Source: Amorphus sp040750475
Lineage (GTDB): Bacteria > Pseudomonadota > Alphaproteobacteria > Rhizobiales > Amorphaceae
Length of the DNA stretch: 64,000 nucleotides
NCBI RefSeq assembly: GCF_040750475.1
Contig: NZ_JABJVY010000011.1
Coordinates: 1 to 64,000 of the forward strand
Reading direction: 5' to 3'
Shown here: positions 41,786-50,714 of the stretch, in pieces
Layout of the letters: every line of letters begins with the position of its first letter
How positions within the stretch are numbered: position 1 is the first letter of the stretch
The notes under the pieces: model-generated
Database searches by the model: none
Told to the model about the DNA's origin: nothing
What the model saw: the letters and a program-made list of their open reading frames with translations, nothing else
Made by a program: the position numbers and the translations under genes

Positions 41786-42337
41786 CTAATCCTGCGGCGG
41801 ATGAATGTCGGCGCCCGGATTGAACGGGTCGCCGTCGACCGGGTCGTGCGCGCGCACGGCCAGCGTCTCGAAATCGTCCGTGATCACCGGCGGATAGGCG
41901 ATCCAGTCGATCACCTCGATCGAGATCACCGCTTCAATCGAGCGAAATTCGCCGGTGTCCTTGGCGTCATAGTCGACCTCGACCGATCCGGTCCCGCCGA
42001 CCTGCTTGACCCAATCCGCATCGGTCAGCAGCGCCGACAGGCAAAGGTCGATATCGCCGTCCAGGTCGTCGTCGAGCTCTTCCGCCGCCCCGGCCGCCCG
42101 GGTGATGGAGATCACCAGGCGCCGCGTGCGGCCAAACGTCGGCTCGCCGGTCCCTGCATGGCCGTCGACCTGATAGCTGCCGGAGCGCAGATAAAGCCGC
42201 GCCCGGGTCAACGCGTCCGCCGGGATCGGCGCGAAGCGCGAGGTCTCGACCCGACCCTCGGCAAGGCCCGCCGCCGCCAGACGCTGCGCCGTCATGGTCC
42301 GCAGCGTGGTCCAATTCGCCGTCTCGCCCATCGTCAC
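41786..42337 (-). CDS. Tail terminator-like phage protein
   Basis: A 183-residue alpha/beta protein located between the head-tail joining and sheath genes. The segments RLVISITRAAGAAEELDDDL and GEFRSIEAVISIEVIDWI fit minor tail or tail-terminator proteins found at this position. It starts within the stop of the upstream gene. The precise role is inferred from gene order. Confidence 0.6.
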   Translation of the reverse strand: MTMGETANWTTLRTMTAQRLAAAGLAEGRVETSRFAPIPADALTRARLYLRSGSYQVDGHAGTGEPTFGRTRRLVISITRAAGAAEELDDDLDGDIDLCLSALLTDADWVKQVGGTGSVEVDYDAKDTGEFRSIEAVISIEVIDWIAYPPVITDDFETLAVRAHDPVDGDPFNPGADIHPPQD

Positions 42338-42654
42338 GCCCTTTTCAGGATCAAGTCGGCTCCACCCTGCCCGTCCGGATGGACGTCATGGACAAGGTAG
42401 GAAACGCCCGCCAGCGCCACCCGATCGTCCTGGACCGGGGGCACCGCGAACTCGTCAAGCCGAATTCCCAACACCGGCTCGCGCGACGTGACGTAACCCT
42501 GTTCCGTCGCGACCTCGATCGTGCTGTTTGAAAACACGCCCCGGGCCGGATAGGCGGGCTGACCGGGCTGCGATTTGGTCGGCGTGACGGTGGCATCGTG
42601 CCGGAACGCCGTCATCGCCGGCCGCAGCACCAAGGCGGAAAAGTCGATCGCCAT
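42334..42654 (-). CDS. Head-tail joining protein (gpFII-like)
   Basis: A 106-residue protein resembling the phage head-tail attachment group that includes lambda FII. It has FRHDATVTPTKSQPGQPAYP and ends DGQGGADLILKRA, a characteristic closing segment. It likely seals the portal-connector and provides a docking site for the tail. It follows the decoration protein gene by three bases. Confidence 0.7.
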   Translation of the reverse strand: MAIDFSALVLRPAMTAFRHDATVTPTKSQPGQPAYPARGVFSNSTIEVATEQGYVTSREPVLGIRLDEFAVPPVQDDRVALAGVSYLVHDVHPDGQGGADLILKRA

Positions 42655-42657
42655 GGC

Positions 42658-43218
42658 TTAAGAGCTGGCGAGCTGACCCGCCGTCCGCAAAGCGCCCTGG
42701 AGCTCGTTCTGCTTTGCAGCCAGCTCGCGGACTGTCGCCTGCAGCGCGGTGACGATGGCGGCATCCGTCCCGGACGCCGTCCCGGACACGTCCGGCAGAT
42801 CGCCGTCGTTGGTGCCACCGATCGCGCCGCCGTCCTCCGTCAGATCGGCGACAGCGGCCGCTTGCGTGATCGCCCCCGACGGATCGGCCGTCGTTCCATT
42901 CAAGCGCACCATTCCATAGTCGGTCGGGTTCGCGGCGTCGGCGACGGCCGCACCAATCAGGGAGTTACCGGCGGCAACTTTCGTCGCCTTCCCGGCGGTG
43001 GCGTCCCAATAGATCAGGTCGCCAACCGACCATGCTTGCGCGCTCGTCTTGTCGAGCATGTGCACATCTTCGGTCATGATCTCGACCGGATCGCCTTCTG
43101 CGGTACCGTAGGCGGCAACGCCGAAAAGCGACCCGATCAGCACACCGTCCCCCGACGAGACACCGCCGGCCGGCGCCGTGATGGTGATCACTTTGCCCGG
43201 CTTCACATAATCCTTCAT
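42658..43218 (-). CDS. Capsid decoration protein (DUF2190)
   Basis: A 186-residue protein of the DUF2190 family. The first 105 residues (GKVITITAPAGGVSSGDGVL then VGDLIYWDATAGKATKV) match the beta-sandwich decoration fold. The C-terminal part is a low-complexity helical extension (AALQATVRELAAKQNELQG) that may trimerise. It follows the capsid gene after a stable hairpin, which may set its expression relative to the capsid. Confidence 0.75.
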   Translation of the reverse strand: MKDYVKPGKVITITAPAGGVSSGDGVLIGSLFGVAAYGTAEGDPVEIMTEDVHMLDKTSAQAWSVGDLIYWDATAGKATKVAAGNSLIGAAVADAANPTDYGMVRLNGTTADPSGAITQAAAVADLTEDGGAIGGTNDGDLPDVSGTASGTDAAIVTALQATVRELAAKQNELQGALRTAGQLASS

Positions 43219-43247
43219 GGCTTCACTCCGTTGTGAGCGTCTGGAAC

Positions 43248-43280
43248 GACAAAGGGCGACCGCTTGGGTCGCCCTTTGTC
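43248..43280. terminator. Very stable hairpin between capsid and decoration genes
   Basis: GACAAAGGGCGACC (43248-43261) and GGTCGCCCTTTGTC (43267-43280) pair perfectly over 14 bp with a 5-base loop. It lies in the 85-bp gap after the capsid stop. No T-run follows, so it may be an mRNA stability hairpin or a partial terminator. Confidence 0.65.
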
Positions 43281-43303
43281 AGGTGTCAGATGTCGAATGG
43301 CGT

Positions 43304-45010
43304 CTAGCTGCCGCCGGGACCGGGGTTCTTGTACATCGCCCGCCAGTCGATCGCGCCCGCACCAAAGTCGAGCCGGGCTTTCCACTCCACGCCGTCGACA
43401 TCGAAGCCCATGCGGGTGTCGGTGTAGACCCCTTCCTGGCCGTCGAGATAGGCATATTCGATCGTGTCGATCATGCCCTGGTCGGGCGTGGAAAACAGAT
43501 ACCAGGCCTTGGTGCTGTCGTCGTCGAGCAACGGCTCGACCAGCGGCTCGAGCGAGCGACGGAACGGGTTGGCGTCACTAGCCGATGCCGGCACCGTTTC
43601 GTTGGACAGGAACTGCAGCACCACCGTTTCGAGGGCGGACGGAACCGCGATCAGGTTGGCGTTGATCGACAGGCGATAGCCCTTTTCGCCGCGCTTGCCG
43701 CCCGGGTCGACCGAGCGCTGCTGCCGCATGGCGTGCCGAGCCGCGCCGACGGTATCGACGCCGATCGCGCCACCGGTGTCGGCGAGATTGCCATGCTCCG
43801 ACGAGAACAGGTTTTCGCCGTCGGCCATCTCGGCATTGCCGGTCACGATCGACCAGACGATTTCGTTCTCTAGAGCAGCGGCGGCAACACCCCACGCCCG
43901 AGGCACCCGGGTGAACACATCCAGCTGATCGTTGATCAGCACCTGCCGGGTCACCCCGATGATGCGGCCGAACGTATCGAGCTGATATTGTTCCTTGCCC
44001 TCGCCGATCGTTCCGCGCTGGTATTCGCCATCTTCGTTGACCTTAAGGAGACGCGGGTTGTCCCCGATCTGGGCGCGAAGGATCGGGCGGAAATCCGATG
44101 CCGTGGTCCGGCGCGCGATCCGGCGATAGGTCCGCGGGGCATGCTCGTAGGCACGGCGCAGCGAGATATTGATCTGATTGCTCAGAACGATCGGAAAGTC
44201 GCTCGTCGAGTGGAGCCCGGCGCGGCGAGCGAGCTGACTGTCTCCCATCCCGAGAGCCAGCTTGGCCACCTCGTCGGCCGACAGGCCGCGAACGTGAACG
44301 CCTTCCTGTTCCAGGCAGTCGCGCGCCATTTCGATCAGCCGCATACCGCGGTACTGGCGGGCACCCTCCTGCAGCTCGACCGACGGATCGAGGCGGTGCT
44401 CGAAGGCATTCGACATCAGCGCGATGCGGGTCTCCCGCTCATCCTGGCCGCCCGGCTCGACACGGTGGCCCCGGGCGCGCGGCGCAGCGTTCCGATTGAG
44501 TTCGGCAAGTCGGCGCTGCAGGTCGGCCCGCACCTCGTTGATGTCGGTGCCGGCGTCGATGAAGCCATCGGCATCGCTTTCCTCGAACCCGAAATCGCGA
44601 ACCGCAGTTCGGATATCGGCGATCCGGCGACGTTCGGCCCGTACCGCCTCGACAGTGTCGGACCGGCGCCCGGTATTGCGCTCTTCCCGCTCCCGTTCGG
44701 AGATCTGCGAGCGCACGTCTTCCAGATCGGCAAGCACTCCCTGATGCTCGGCTTCGATCTGGCGCGCGTCCTCTTCGGGAAGATCGTCGGTCAGTTGGCC
44801 GAGCAACTCGGTGGCGCGCGTTTCAAGCTCCTGGCGCCGGGAGCGCAGCGCCACCAACGGCGTGTTGGCGGCGATCAGATCCATCCCGAGGTGGTGCATC
44901 GACCAGCTCGAAAGCAGGTCGGGCGCCAGCGCACCGCCGACCACAAAAGCGACGACGAAAAAGACGGCGGTCACACCGATGGCCGCCATCATGACCTTGG
45001 ACAACTTCAT
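43304..45010 (-). CDS. Major capsid protein (Mu gpT-like) with N-terminal membrane-like segment
   Basis: A 568-residue capsid protein. The C-terminal 350 residues are Mu gpT-like (SDFPIVLSNQINISLRRAYE, TFGRIIGVTRQVLINDQLDV, and the FSSEHGNL motif). Residues about 60-180 are a charged coiled coil that resembles the scaffolding delta domain of fused capsids. The first 35 residues (VMMAAIGVTAVFFVVAFVVG) are hydrophobic like a membrane anchor, which is odd for a capsid. The ATG at 45010 is favoured by GAGGAA upstream. A later start would remove this segment. Confidence 0.85.
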   Translation of the reverse strand: MKLSKVMMAAIGVTAVFFVVAFVVGGALAPDLLSSWSMHHLGMDLIAANTPLVALRSRRQELETRATELLGQLTDDLPEEDARQIEAEHQGVLADLEDVRSQISEREREERNTGRRSDTVEAVRAERRRIADIRTAVRDFGFEESDADGFIDAGTDINEVRADLQRRLAELNRNAAPRARGHRVEPGGQDERETRIALMSNAFEHRLDPSVELQEGARQYRGMRLIEMARDCLEQEGVHVRGLSADEVAKLALGMGDSQLARRAGLHSTSDFPIVLSNQINISLRRAYEHAPRTYRRIARRTTASDFRPILRAQIGDNPRLLKVNEDGEYQRGTIGEGKEQYQLDTFGRIIGVTRQVLINDQLDVFTRVPRAWGVAAAALENEIVWSIVTGNAEMADGENLFSSEHGNLADTGGAIGVDTVGAARHAMRQQRSVDPGGKRGEKGYRLSINANLIAVPSALETVVLQFLSNETVPASASDANPFRRSLEPLVEPLLDDDSTKAWYLFSTPDQGMIDTIEYAYLDGQEGVYTDTRMGFDVDGVEWKARLDFGAGAIDWRAMYKNPGPGGS

Positions 45011-45107
45011 GGGTCCATTCCTCATGCTGGTGCCGGGGCAAGCGCCGTCGTCCTGCGGCCCCGGCGGAGCGCAGGCGGCAAAGTCCGCGTAACGCGAAGC
45101 TGGCGGA

Positions 45108-45716
45108 TCAGGCCGGAAGGCCGAGCGCGCGCGATCGCATGCGCATGCGCACACCGATCGAGCCGGCCCCGGGCGAAATCACAGAACAGGGAAACGTGCG
45201 CTCGGCGGCACGAGTCTGCGCGCCCGCGTCGAACGGCACCGAGACCATGGAAATTTCCATCGGCTCCCAGTCGACGATGCGGTGAAGGTCCGGCCCGTCG
45301 GTTTGCTCGATGATCTCGCGGCGATAGATCGCGTACCCCACAGACACGGACCTAATGATGCCGGCCATCACGTCCGTCCAGATCGGGGCGACCTCATCAC
45401 GGGACGAAAAGCGAAGCGTCGCGATCCCCTTTCCGCCCTCAATCCAGGCCCGCTCGACAACCCCGATCTGCCCGTCGAGGTCATAGGCATTGTGCGAATT
45501 CAGGACCGGAGCACCGGCGTTAAGGCGATCCATGCGCACCGCGTTGTCGCTGACGACGAGTTCTTCCTCGAACGGGTCAGAAAAGAACGGACGGCGCAGG
45601 CCACGGGCGCCCGTCGTCCACACTACGTCGATCGTGCGGGCTTCGTCGTTCGCGCTCGCCACGCGGGTTTCCGCCGCCCGGGTCTCGAGGGGCAGGTCAA
45701 TCCTGCGCTGTGTCAT
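45108..45716 (-). CDS. HK97-type prohead protease
   Basis: A 202-residue prohead maturation protease. The typical order is visible: MNRLNAGAPVL-like (RMDRLNAGAPVLNSHNAYDL with the catalytic His) and the Ser-containing IIRSVSVGYAIYRREI. The C-terminal part is basic (RMRMRSRALGLPA). In many phages this protein is fused to the capsid; here a 97-bp gap separates them. The start at 45716 lies within the end of the portal gene and follows GGGGA. Confidence 0.82.
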   Translation of the reverse strand: MTQRRIDLPLETRAAETRVASANDEARTIDVVWTTGARGLRRPFFSDPFEEELVVSDNAVRMDRLNAGAPVLNSHNAYDLDGQIGVVERAWIEGGKGIATLRFSSRDEVAPIWTDVMAGIIRSVSVGYAIYRREIIEQTDGPDLHRIVDWEPMEISMVSVPFDAGAQTRAAERTFPCSVISPGAGSIGVRMRMRSRALGLPA

Positions 45717-47166
45717 TGGCATCCCCATTGTCATCGACCGGCGCAGTGGCATCCCCGGCGGACTTCGCACCGAAATCCACCCCGGCGGCTTTGAGCCGCG
45801 GCGACCACTTCTCGACTTCTTCCGCCTGCTCTTCCGGATCCTCGCCGGTCTCGGCGACCATCTGCGGCCACGTCTTTCGGCCGAGCCGCAAGTCCCGTTC
45901 GATCGCTTTGCCGTCTTTGTCCGGATCGACCATCGGCCGCGGTGGCATCGACCAATCGCAGGGCGGTACATCGCGCGGCCCCTTGCCGACGCGGGCGAAT
46001 GCCTGGTGAACCCGCCGCCAGGCGGGCGCCAGGATCATCGGCACGATCATGTCCCATTGCCAGTGGTCCAGATCGAGCCAGAAATCGAGTTTTCCGGCGC
46101 GCATCGATGAATAATTTGCCTGCGACAGATCGCCGGTCATCATCGAATAGGTTACGCCCGCGCCGGCGGCAGCCGACTGGCTTTGCACGCGCAGATATTC
46201 GCCAATCCCCGCAGACGACTGCGGCGACCCGAACTGCACATCCTCATTGACACCAAGGTAGTGGATCAGACCGGGCGAGATCCGTTCGATCCGCCGGCCG
46301 GTCTCTTTTTCCTTCGACGATTGGGCGATCGTTCCCGCCCCCTCATCGATCTTTTTGACGAAGGCGGTGAAGCACGCTTCGATCTTCTTTCGGATCAGCT
46401 CCGCATCTTCGTATTCGGCGATATCGCGCATCTTGAGCGCGACCGGAGCAAGCCACGGAATGCCCCGCGCCTGCCCCGGTCGCAGCACATCAAACACGTG
46501 ATCGACACGCGTGGCGTCTACACGACGGCTCTGCCAACGCGTCGCCGATCTAGACACCACCTCACCAGGATGATGGTCGAACAGCCAATAGGCGACCCGC
46601 TCGCCATCGGCGTTGAATTCCACCCCCTGGATGATCGTGGCGTCGCCCCGCGCTTCCGTTTTCCCCGTGTCGAGGTGGTCCGCCTCGAGCACATCGACGG
46701 CGATCGGCGCATCGACATCCGGCGTATCCCGCCAGACAAGCAGGACCTCGCCGTCGCGCACGATTGCGCGGCAGGCCAGCCAAAGCTGGGCATTGAAGCT
46801 CGTGCGTGTGTGCCGGTCGCTGGTGGAAACGAATTTCCACCAGTTGTCGCGCACGCGTTTCGAGATCCTCTTGCCGCTGATGCGCGGCGTAATCCCTCCG
46901 CCGACCATGTGGGACGGCAACCGCCGGAAGATCGCCGCTGCATATGCGTTGTTGCGTTCCAGTTCGCGGCAGCGAAAGCGGAGTCGATCCAGGCCGGACG
47001 CCGCTTCGGCGTTTGCCGATGTGCCGGTCGCTTGCCATCCGCGAGTGCGCCGATCGAGGCGCGCCGCGTCGAACCCGCGCGCCTCGTCTATGACTGTACG
47101 CCAGTACAGCCGTTCAGCAGCCGCTTTGGGGCTGATCGCCCCGATCGCTCGATCGAGAAAATTCAT
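45697..47166 (-). CDS. Portal protein (lambda gpB-like)
   Basis: A 489-residue portal of the lambda family. Typical segments are RLRFRCRELERNNAYAAAIF, WLACRAIVRDGEVLLVWRD, and SYSMMTGDLSQANYSSMRAG. It forms the dodecameric ring through which DNA is packed, and binds the terminase large subunit. It overlaps the protease start by 20 bases. The C-terminal 60 residues are acidic. Confidence 0.92.
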   Translation of the reverse strand: MNFLDRAIGAISPKAAAERLYWRTVIDEARGFDAARLDRRTRGWQATGTSANAEAASGLDRLRFRCRELERNNAYAAAIFRRLPSHMVGGGITPRISGKRISKRVRDNWWKFVSTSDRHTRTSFNAQLWLACRAIVRDGEVLLVWRDTPDVDAPIAVDVLEADHLDTGKTEARGDATIIQGVEFNADGERVAYWLFDHHPGEVVSRSATRWQSRRVDATRVDHVFDVLRPGQARGIPWLAPVALKMRDIAEYEDAELIRKKIEACFTAFVKKIDEGAGTIAQSSKEKETGRRIERISPGLIHYLGVNEDVQFGSPQSSAGIGEYLRVQSQSAAAGAGVTYSMMTGDLSQANYSSMRAGKLDFWLDLDHWQWDMIVPMILAPAWRRVHQAFARVGKGPRDVPPCDWSMPPRPMVDPDKDGKAIERDLRLGRKTWPQMVAETGEDPEEQAEEVEKWSPRLKAAGVDFGAKSAGDATAPVDDNGDANDTAQD

Positions 47167-47167
47167 A

Positions 47168-47365
47168 TCAGTCGCGCGAGAATTCGGCGTAGCTGGTGCT
47201 GACCTGTGTTCCGCCCGACACCTGCCGGGCCAAGCGCGACCTGGCGGTCATCATCTCGTCGAGTTCGCGATAGGTCACTGATCGGCCGTCGTAGCTCACG
47301 GTGCGCGCGCCGGATGCGATCGCCTCGTCGAGCGCAGCAAGTTGTTCTTGCAGCGATGCCATCAC
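47168..47365 (-). CDS. Head-tail joining protein gpW-like
   Basis: A 65-residue protein of the lambda gpW type. The sequence LAALDEAIASGARTVSYDGR with VTYRELDEMM is the family pattern. It adds to the portal ring after packaging. The start overlaps the end of the terminase gene, as in lambda where W follows A. Confidence 0.82.
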   Translation of the reverse strand: MMASLQEQLAALDEAIASGARTVSYDGRSVTYRELDEMMTARSRLARQVSGGTQVSTSYAEFSRD

Positions 47366-49365
47366 CAGAAATCCTCAACCCGCTCGTCGAAATAGCCATC
47401 GTCCGAATGTTGCGGCTGGGACTGAGGCGCCGGCGCATTGTCCGTGTTCTCCGTCGGCTCCGACGGTGGCATGTGGGCGGGCGCAGCCGCGATCTTGACC
47501 GGATCCGGCGCCAGGAGATCAGGCTCGGCGAGCTCGACAGGAACGCCTCGCAAGCTGGCCACTTGCGCCCACTGTTCTGCGGTCATCCGCGAGAGGCCAA
47601 GATATTCAGCCATTGCCGTCGCGTAGACGCGACAGTCGAGCAAATGATTGTCCTCGCGCGACGGCATCCAACGGCGCCGCGTGCGGCCCTTGAATTTCTC
47701 TTCGCCAAGGTATTCGGCGGTGATCTGCTTGAAGTAGTTGAGATCGAGAAACCTGCCGAAGTGGCAGTAGCCAGGAGGATCCGCATCCGCGCCATCCGCT
47801 CGCCCGGGCTTGCGCAAATACGAATAGAAGTCGCCCTTGAGCGGCCAGGTCCCTACCGGCCAGAGCGTCGCGCCGCGACGGATCCGCTTGCCGGCAAGGG
47901 TGATGTCGACCTGGGTCGGCGTTCCGATCGCGGGACGGGTCCATCCATCAATACCGTAGATCGCGAACGCGCGCGCTCGACCGCGCGCGAAGGTATAGAC
48001 CTGATTGGAGCGGCCGCCGTCGCCCGCGTCCACGGCCATCGCGTCGATCTCGCGCATCCGGCCAAAGGCATCCGGAAACCGCTCGTCGTAGACGCTCGCA
48101 AGCTTGAGCCATGCGCCGGCATTAGGCACGTCGGTGTCGCCATCAAGCCAGCGCGCCGAGACCGTCCAGCTCTGCCGATCGGGTGCCCAGGCGACGACTT
48201 CCACCCATATGCCCGAATGCTGGACATCGGCTCCCGCCGTCAGAAGCAAGCCGCGCGGCGGGATCCGGTTTTCTTCCAGGTCCTGATCGCGGCGGGCATA
48301 GAGCTTTTCATGGTCGGGCGCGTCACCGCGCATCTCGAACGAAAGGCCGAGCCAGAGATTATAGAAAGCCTTGAGATTGGTGTCGTTTCCCTGCGCGTTC
48401 CACCAAGCCTCGGCGATGTGGTCCCAGGTCGTCAGCTGGGAAATCAGCGCATCGATATGCCAGGACGGATAGAGACCATCGGAATTGGTCGGCACGAAGC
48501 GCCCGGCCCGGACCAGTGTCGCTTTCTCGTGATGCTCGATAATCGTGCCGCAGCACGGCGCGACATAGTGCGCCTCGTACGGGGCCTTTCGGTTGAACTT
48601 GAGCCCCTTGAACTCGAAGTGGAATTCCTCGCCGCAGTGCGGACACCGCACCTTCCACAGGCGCTGGTCTCCGGCGAGATAGAGCCTATCCACCCGCGAG
48701 GAGCCGGTGAGCGTCGGTGTCGAGAGCGCGAGAAGACGCCAGTCGCCGGTCGCGTGGAACGCCGTGAAGCGGCCGAGGTAAAGGTCGAGCGGGTCGCCCT
48801 GCTTGTCGAGATCGTCGGCCCACTCGTCAATTTCGTCGGCGACGCCGACCTTGAGCGTCTTTGACCGGAGATCCTTGGTCGAGTTGGCATTGATCAGGAC
48901 CAGCGAACCGCCGGGAAAGCGCTTCGAGGTGGTGGTCGATCCTGTCGCGCTCCGCGACGTCTGCCCCTTGACCTTGGCCCTGAGGACGTCGGTCTGCTCC
49001 AGAACCGGCGACAGCTTTTCCCGGTTGAATTCCTGCAACTGATCGATCGTCGGAGCGGCATAGGAAAGCCGTGCCGGCGCGGCATCGATGTAGTAGCCAA
49101 GCAGACCGATGCCGGCGACACTGACACCGGTCTGCTGCGACTTCCGCACCACGCCGAAGGTCGTTTCGGAGTCCGGGCCGAAAGCGTCGATAATCTCCGG
49201 CACGTACGGAGTGAGGGAACGATCCCATTTCGAGCCCGAACGCGGCCCGTCCGGCACGATCAGATGCTCGGCCGCCCACGCCGACGGCACCATCGCCGCC
49301 GGCGGCGCAAGCACGGCCGCCAGCGCGCCGGCGACGATCGCGAGTGCGGATTTATATCCGGTCAC
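47362..49365 (-). CDS. terL: Terminase large subunit (lambda GpA family)
   Basis: A 667-residue packaging motor subunit. The N-terminal ATPase carries VVRKSQQTGVSVA as the variant Walker A and VGVADEIDEWADDL as Walker B. Two Cys pairs (CPHCGEEF, APCCG) form the zinc site of the GpA group. The nuclease domain follows with GADVQ and a later VDAGDGG region. A GTG start overlaps the small-subunit stop. The family makes cohesive ends. Confidence 0.92.
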   Translation of the reverse strand: MTGYKSALAIVAGALAAVLAPPAAMVPSAWAAEHLIVPDGPRSGSKWDRSLTPYVPEIIDAFGPDSETTFGVVRKSQQTGVSVAGIGLLGYYIDAAPARLSYAAPTIDQLQEFNREKLSPVLEQTDVLRAKVKGQTSRSATGSTTTSKRFPGGSLVLINANSTKDLRSKTLKVGVADEIDEWADDLDKQGDPLDLYLGRFTAFHATGDWRLLALSTPTLTGSSRVDRLYLAGDQRLWKVRCPHCGEEFHFEFKGLKFNRKAPYEAHYVAPCCGTIIEHHEKATLVRAGRFVPTNSDGLYPSWHIDALISQLTTWDHIAEAWWNAQGNDTNLKAFYNLWLGLSFEMRGDAPDHEKLYARRDQDLEENRIPPRGLLLTAGADVQHSGIWVEVVAWAPDRQSWTVSARWLDGDTDVPNAGAWLKLASVYDERFPDAFGRMREIDAMAVDAGDGGRSNQVYTFARGRARAFAIYGIDGWTRPAIGTPTQVDITLAGKRIRRGATLWPVGTWPLKGDFYSYLRKPGRADGADADPPGYCHFGRFLDLNYFKQITAEYLGEEKFKGRTRRRWMPSREDNHLLDCRVYATAMAEYLGLSRMTAEQWAQVASLRGVPVELAEPDLLAPDPVKIAAAPAHMPPSEPTENTDNAPAPQSQPQHSDDGYFDERVEDFW

Positions 49366-49901
49366 GCGGCATCCTCCTGCTCTTCCTCGTCGATCGTTGC
49401 CGTCATCGAATTTGAAAGCGTCTCGCGCATCCCCCGCGCGATCTTCTTGAGCTCGCGCCGCAACCCCGCAACGCCATCACGGGAGAGGGCCGCGGCGAGG
49501 TCGTCGGCGTGGGCGGGCAATTGATCAATGTCCCGGACCAGACGTTCGGCGCAGATTTGCATTGCGCGCTCGACCTCGGCGATCGGTCGCACAAGGCCGA
49601 CCTGCCGCTCGTATTCGAGCCGCCGCATCTTCGCGGAGTATTCGGCATCGTCGGCCCGCGCTTTGGTCAGGCGGGCGCTGCCGCTGTCGTCGCTGGCCGC
49701 GGGTGTCTTCGGCGTTTCCCGCGCCGGCTCGTTCACCCGCTGGATCGTCTGGCCGAGAGCGAAATCGGCTTCGGCCGGATCAATCAGGATCTTGCCGCCC
49801 TCTAACGTGAACGGGATCCTCTTCGCCTTGACCATCTTCCCGACGGCCGCCCTGGTGACGTTGCGATGCCGCGCGTAGTCCGCTTGCGTCATCAGCGCCA
49901 T
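49362..49901 (-). CDS. terS: Terminase small subunit (Nu1-like)
   Basis: A 179-residue protein with an N-terminal helix-turn-helix-like winged domain (MTQADYARHRNVTRAAVGKM) of the phage Nu1/DNA-packaging type. A helical linker follows (AEYSAKMRRLEYERQVGLVR), then a C-terminal region for binding the large subunit. It recognises phage DNA at the packaging site. Three GTTGAC repeats lie directly upstream of the gene. Confidence 0.85.
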   Translation of the reverse strand: MALMTQADYARHRNVTRAAVGKMVKAKRIPFTLEGGKILIDPAEADFALGQTIQRVNEPARETPKTPAASDDSGSARLTKARADDAEYSAKMRRLEYERQVGLVRPIAEVERAMQICAERLVRDIDQLPAHADDLAAALSRDGVAGLRRELKKIARGMRETLSNSMTATIDEEEQEDAA

Positions 49902-49902
49902 T

Positions 49903-49951
49903 CGGTCAACTCCGGCACCTCGAAACCGTCAACCGAGTAAACCCGGTCAAC
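49903..49951. promoter_or_regulatory. Repeats upstream of terS, candidate packaging site
   Basis: CGGTCAAC (49903-49910), CCGTCAAC (49926-49933) and CGGTCAAC (49944-49951) are spaced by 23 and 18 bases. They resemble the small-subunit binding repeats of a cosB-like site. Each also has a TTGACC core on the minus strand, so promoter use is an alternative. The gap continues to 50035 without a gene. Confidence 0.5.
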
Positions 49952-50035
49952 CTTATTTTTCCGCAGAATTTCTGACGAATTCTCGGGGCAGCGCCCAGCC
50001 GTCGCGCCACCCTCTCCGGGAAGGACCCGTTTGGT

Positions 50036-50587
50036 TCACTTCCGGCCGAGCCGGCGCCCAAGCTCATGCATCAGGCGGTCGGCAAGGCCGTCGAATGCCC
50101 GAAGCATCGCCGGATAGCTTTCGCCTTTGACCATTTCGTCCGGAATAGAGGGGCCATAGAGCTTGGTGATCGGACGGCGCTTCTTAGAAATCCGGCGATA
50201 CACCTCCCCATCGTATTTTTCGATGATGAAGGCGCCCTTCGCGACCTGCCGCCGGCCCCAGCCCTTATGCGACACGCCCTTTCGGACCTGCCGCGCGCCG
50301 AAATTTTTGAGCGACAAGTTCTTACCCCACGCCCGGATTGTGAAGACGAGGTCTCTTGGTTGCGCTTTCACCTTGCGCATGTGCTGCTTGGTCTGGCCGA
50401 CCGGCAGCCCCGTCTCTTTTGCGGTGGCGCGCGCGACTTGCGTAAAGGCCACGTTTCCGCGCTGGTTCATGGCAGCGGCCACAATCTTCGGCCCATCTTT
50501 GCCCGCGCGCTCGTAGACCTCGCCCAAGGCGACGATCTGACTGACGTCGACATCAAAGACAGCGTGGCCGCCGCGTATCTGTCGCAT
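50036..50587 (-). CDS. Phage tail completion protein (GpZ-like)
   Basis: A 183-residue protein of a type often placed next to the terminase in lambda-like heads and called minor tail protein Z or tail completion. It has the segments RGNVAFTQVARATAKETGLP and KGVSHKGWGRRQVAKGAFII. The N-terminal part is basic. The ATG at 50587 follows GGGGA; the open frame to 50665 is not used. The role follows from position and partial similarity. Confidence 0.6.
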   Translation of the reverse strand: MRQIRGGHAVFDVDVSQIVALGEVYERAGKDGPKIVAAAMNQRGNVAFTQVARATAKETGLPVGQTKQHMRKVKAQPRDLVFTIRAWGKNLSLKNFGARQVRKGVSHKGWGRRQVAKGAFIIEKYDGEVYRRISKKRRPITKLYGPSIPDEMVKGESYPAMLRAFDGLADRLMHELGRRLGRK

Positions 50588-50682
50588 CACATGTCCCCAC
50601 TCCCGCGCCCGAGAGACGCTGAAACGACGGCGCCCGCCGCGGGGAATCTCCCCGGGCGGGCGCACTATTCGCTTATGGGCTC

Positions 50683-50714
50683 AATATATGCGACCCCATG
50701 ACATGGGGTGTCAA
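50683..50714 (-). promoter_or_regulatory. Late operon promoter with embedded palindrome
   Basis: On the minus strand TTGACA (50714-50709) is followed 17 to 18 bases later by GCATAT or CATATA. The spacer holds ACCCCATG-T-CATGGGGT (50693-50709), a perfect 8-1-8 inverted repeat. This lies upstream of all packaging and structural genes and would allow a repressor or activator to control them. Confidence 0.6.

Noticed and set aside
45010..45154. Extension of the capsid frame to 45154
   Set aside because: The added residues are Cys/Arg/Ala-rich and unlike a phage protein. The ATG at 45010 has a better ribosome site.
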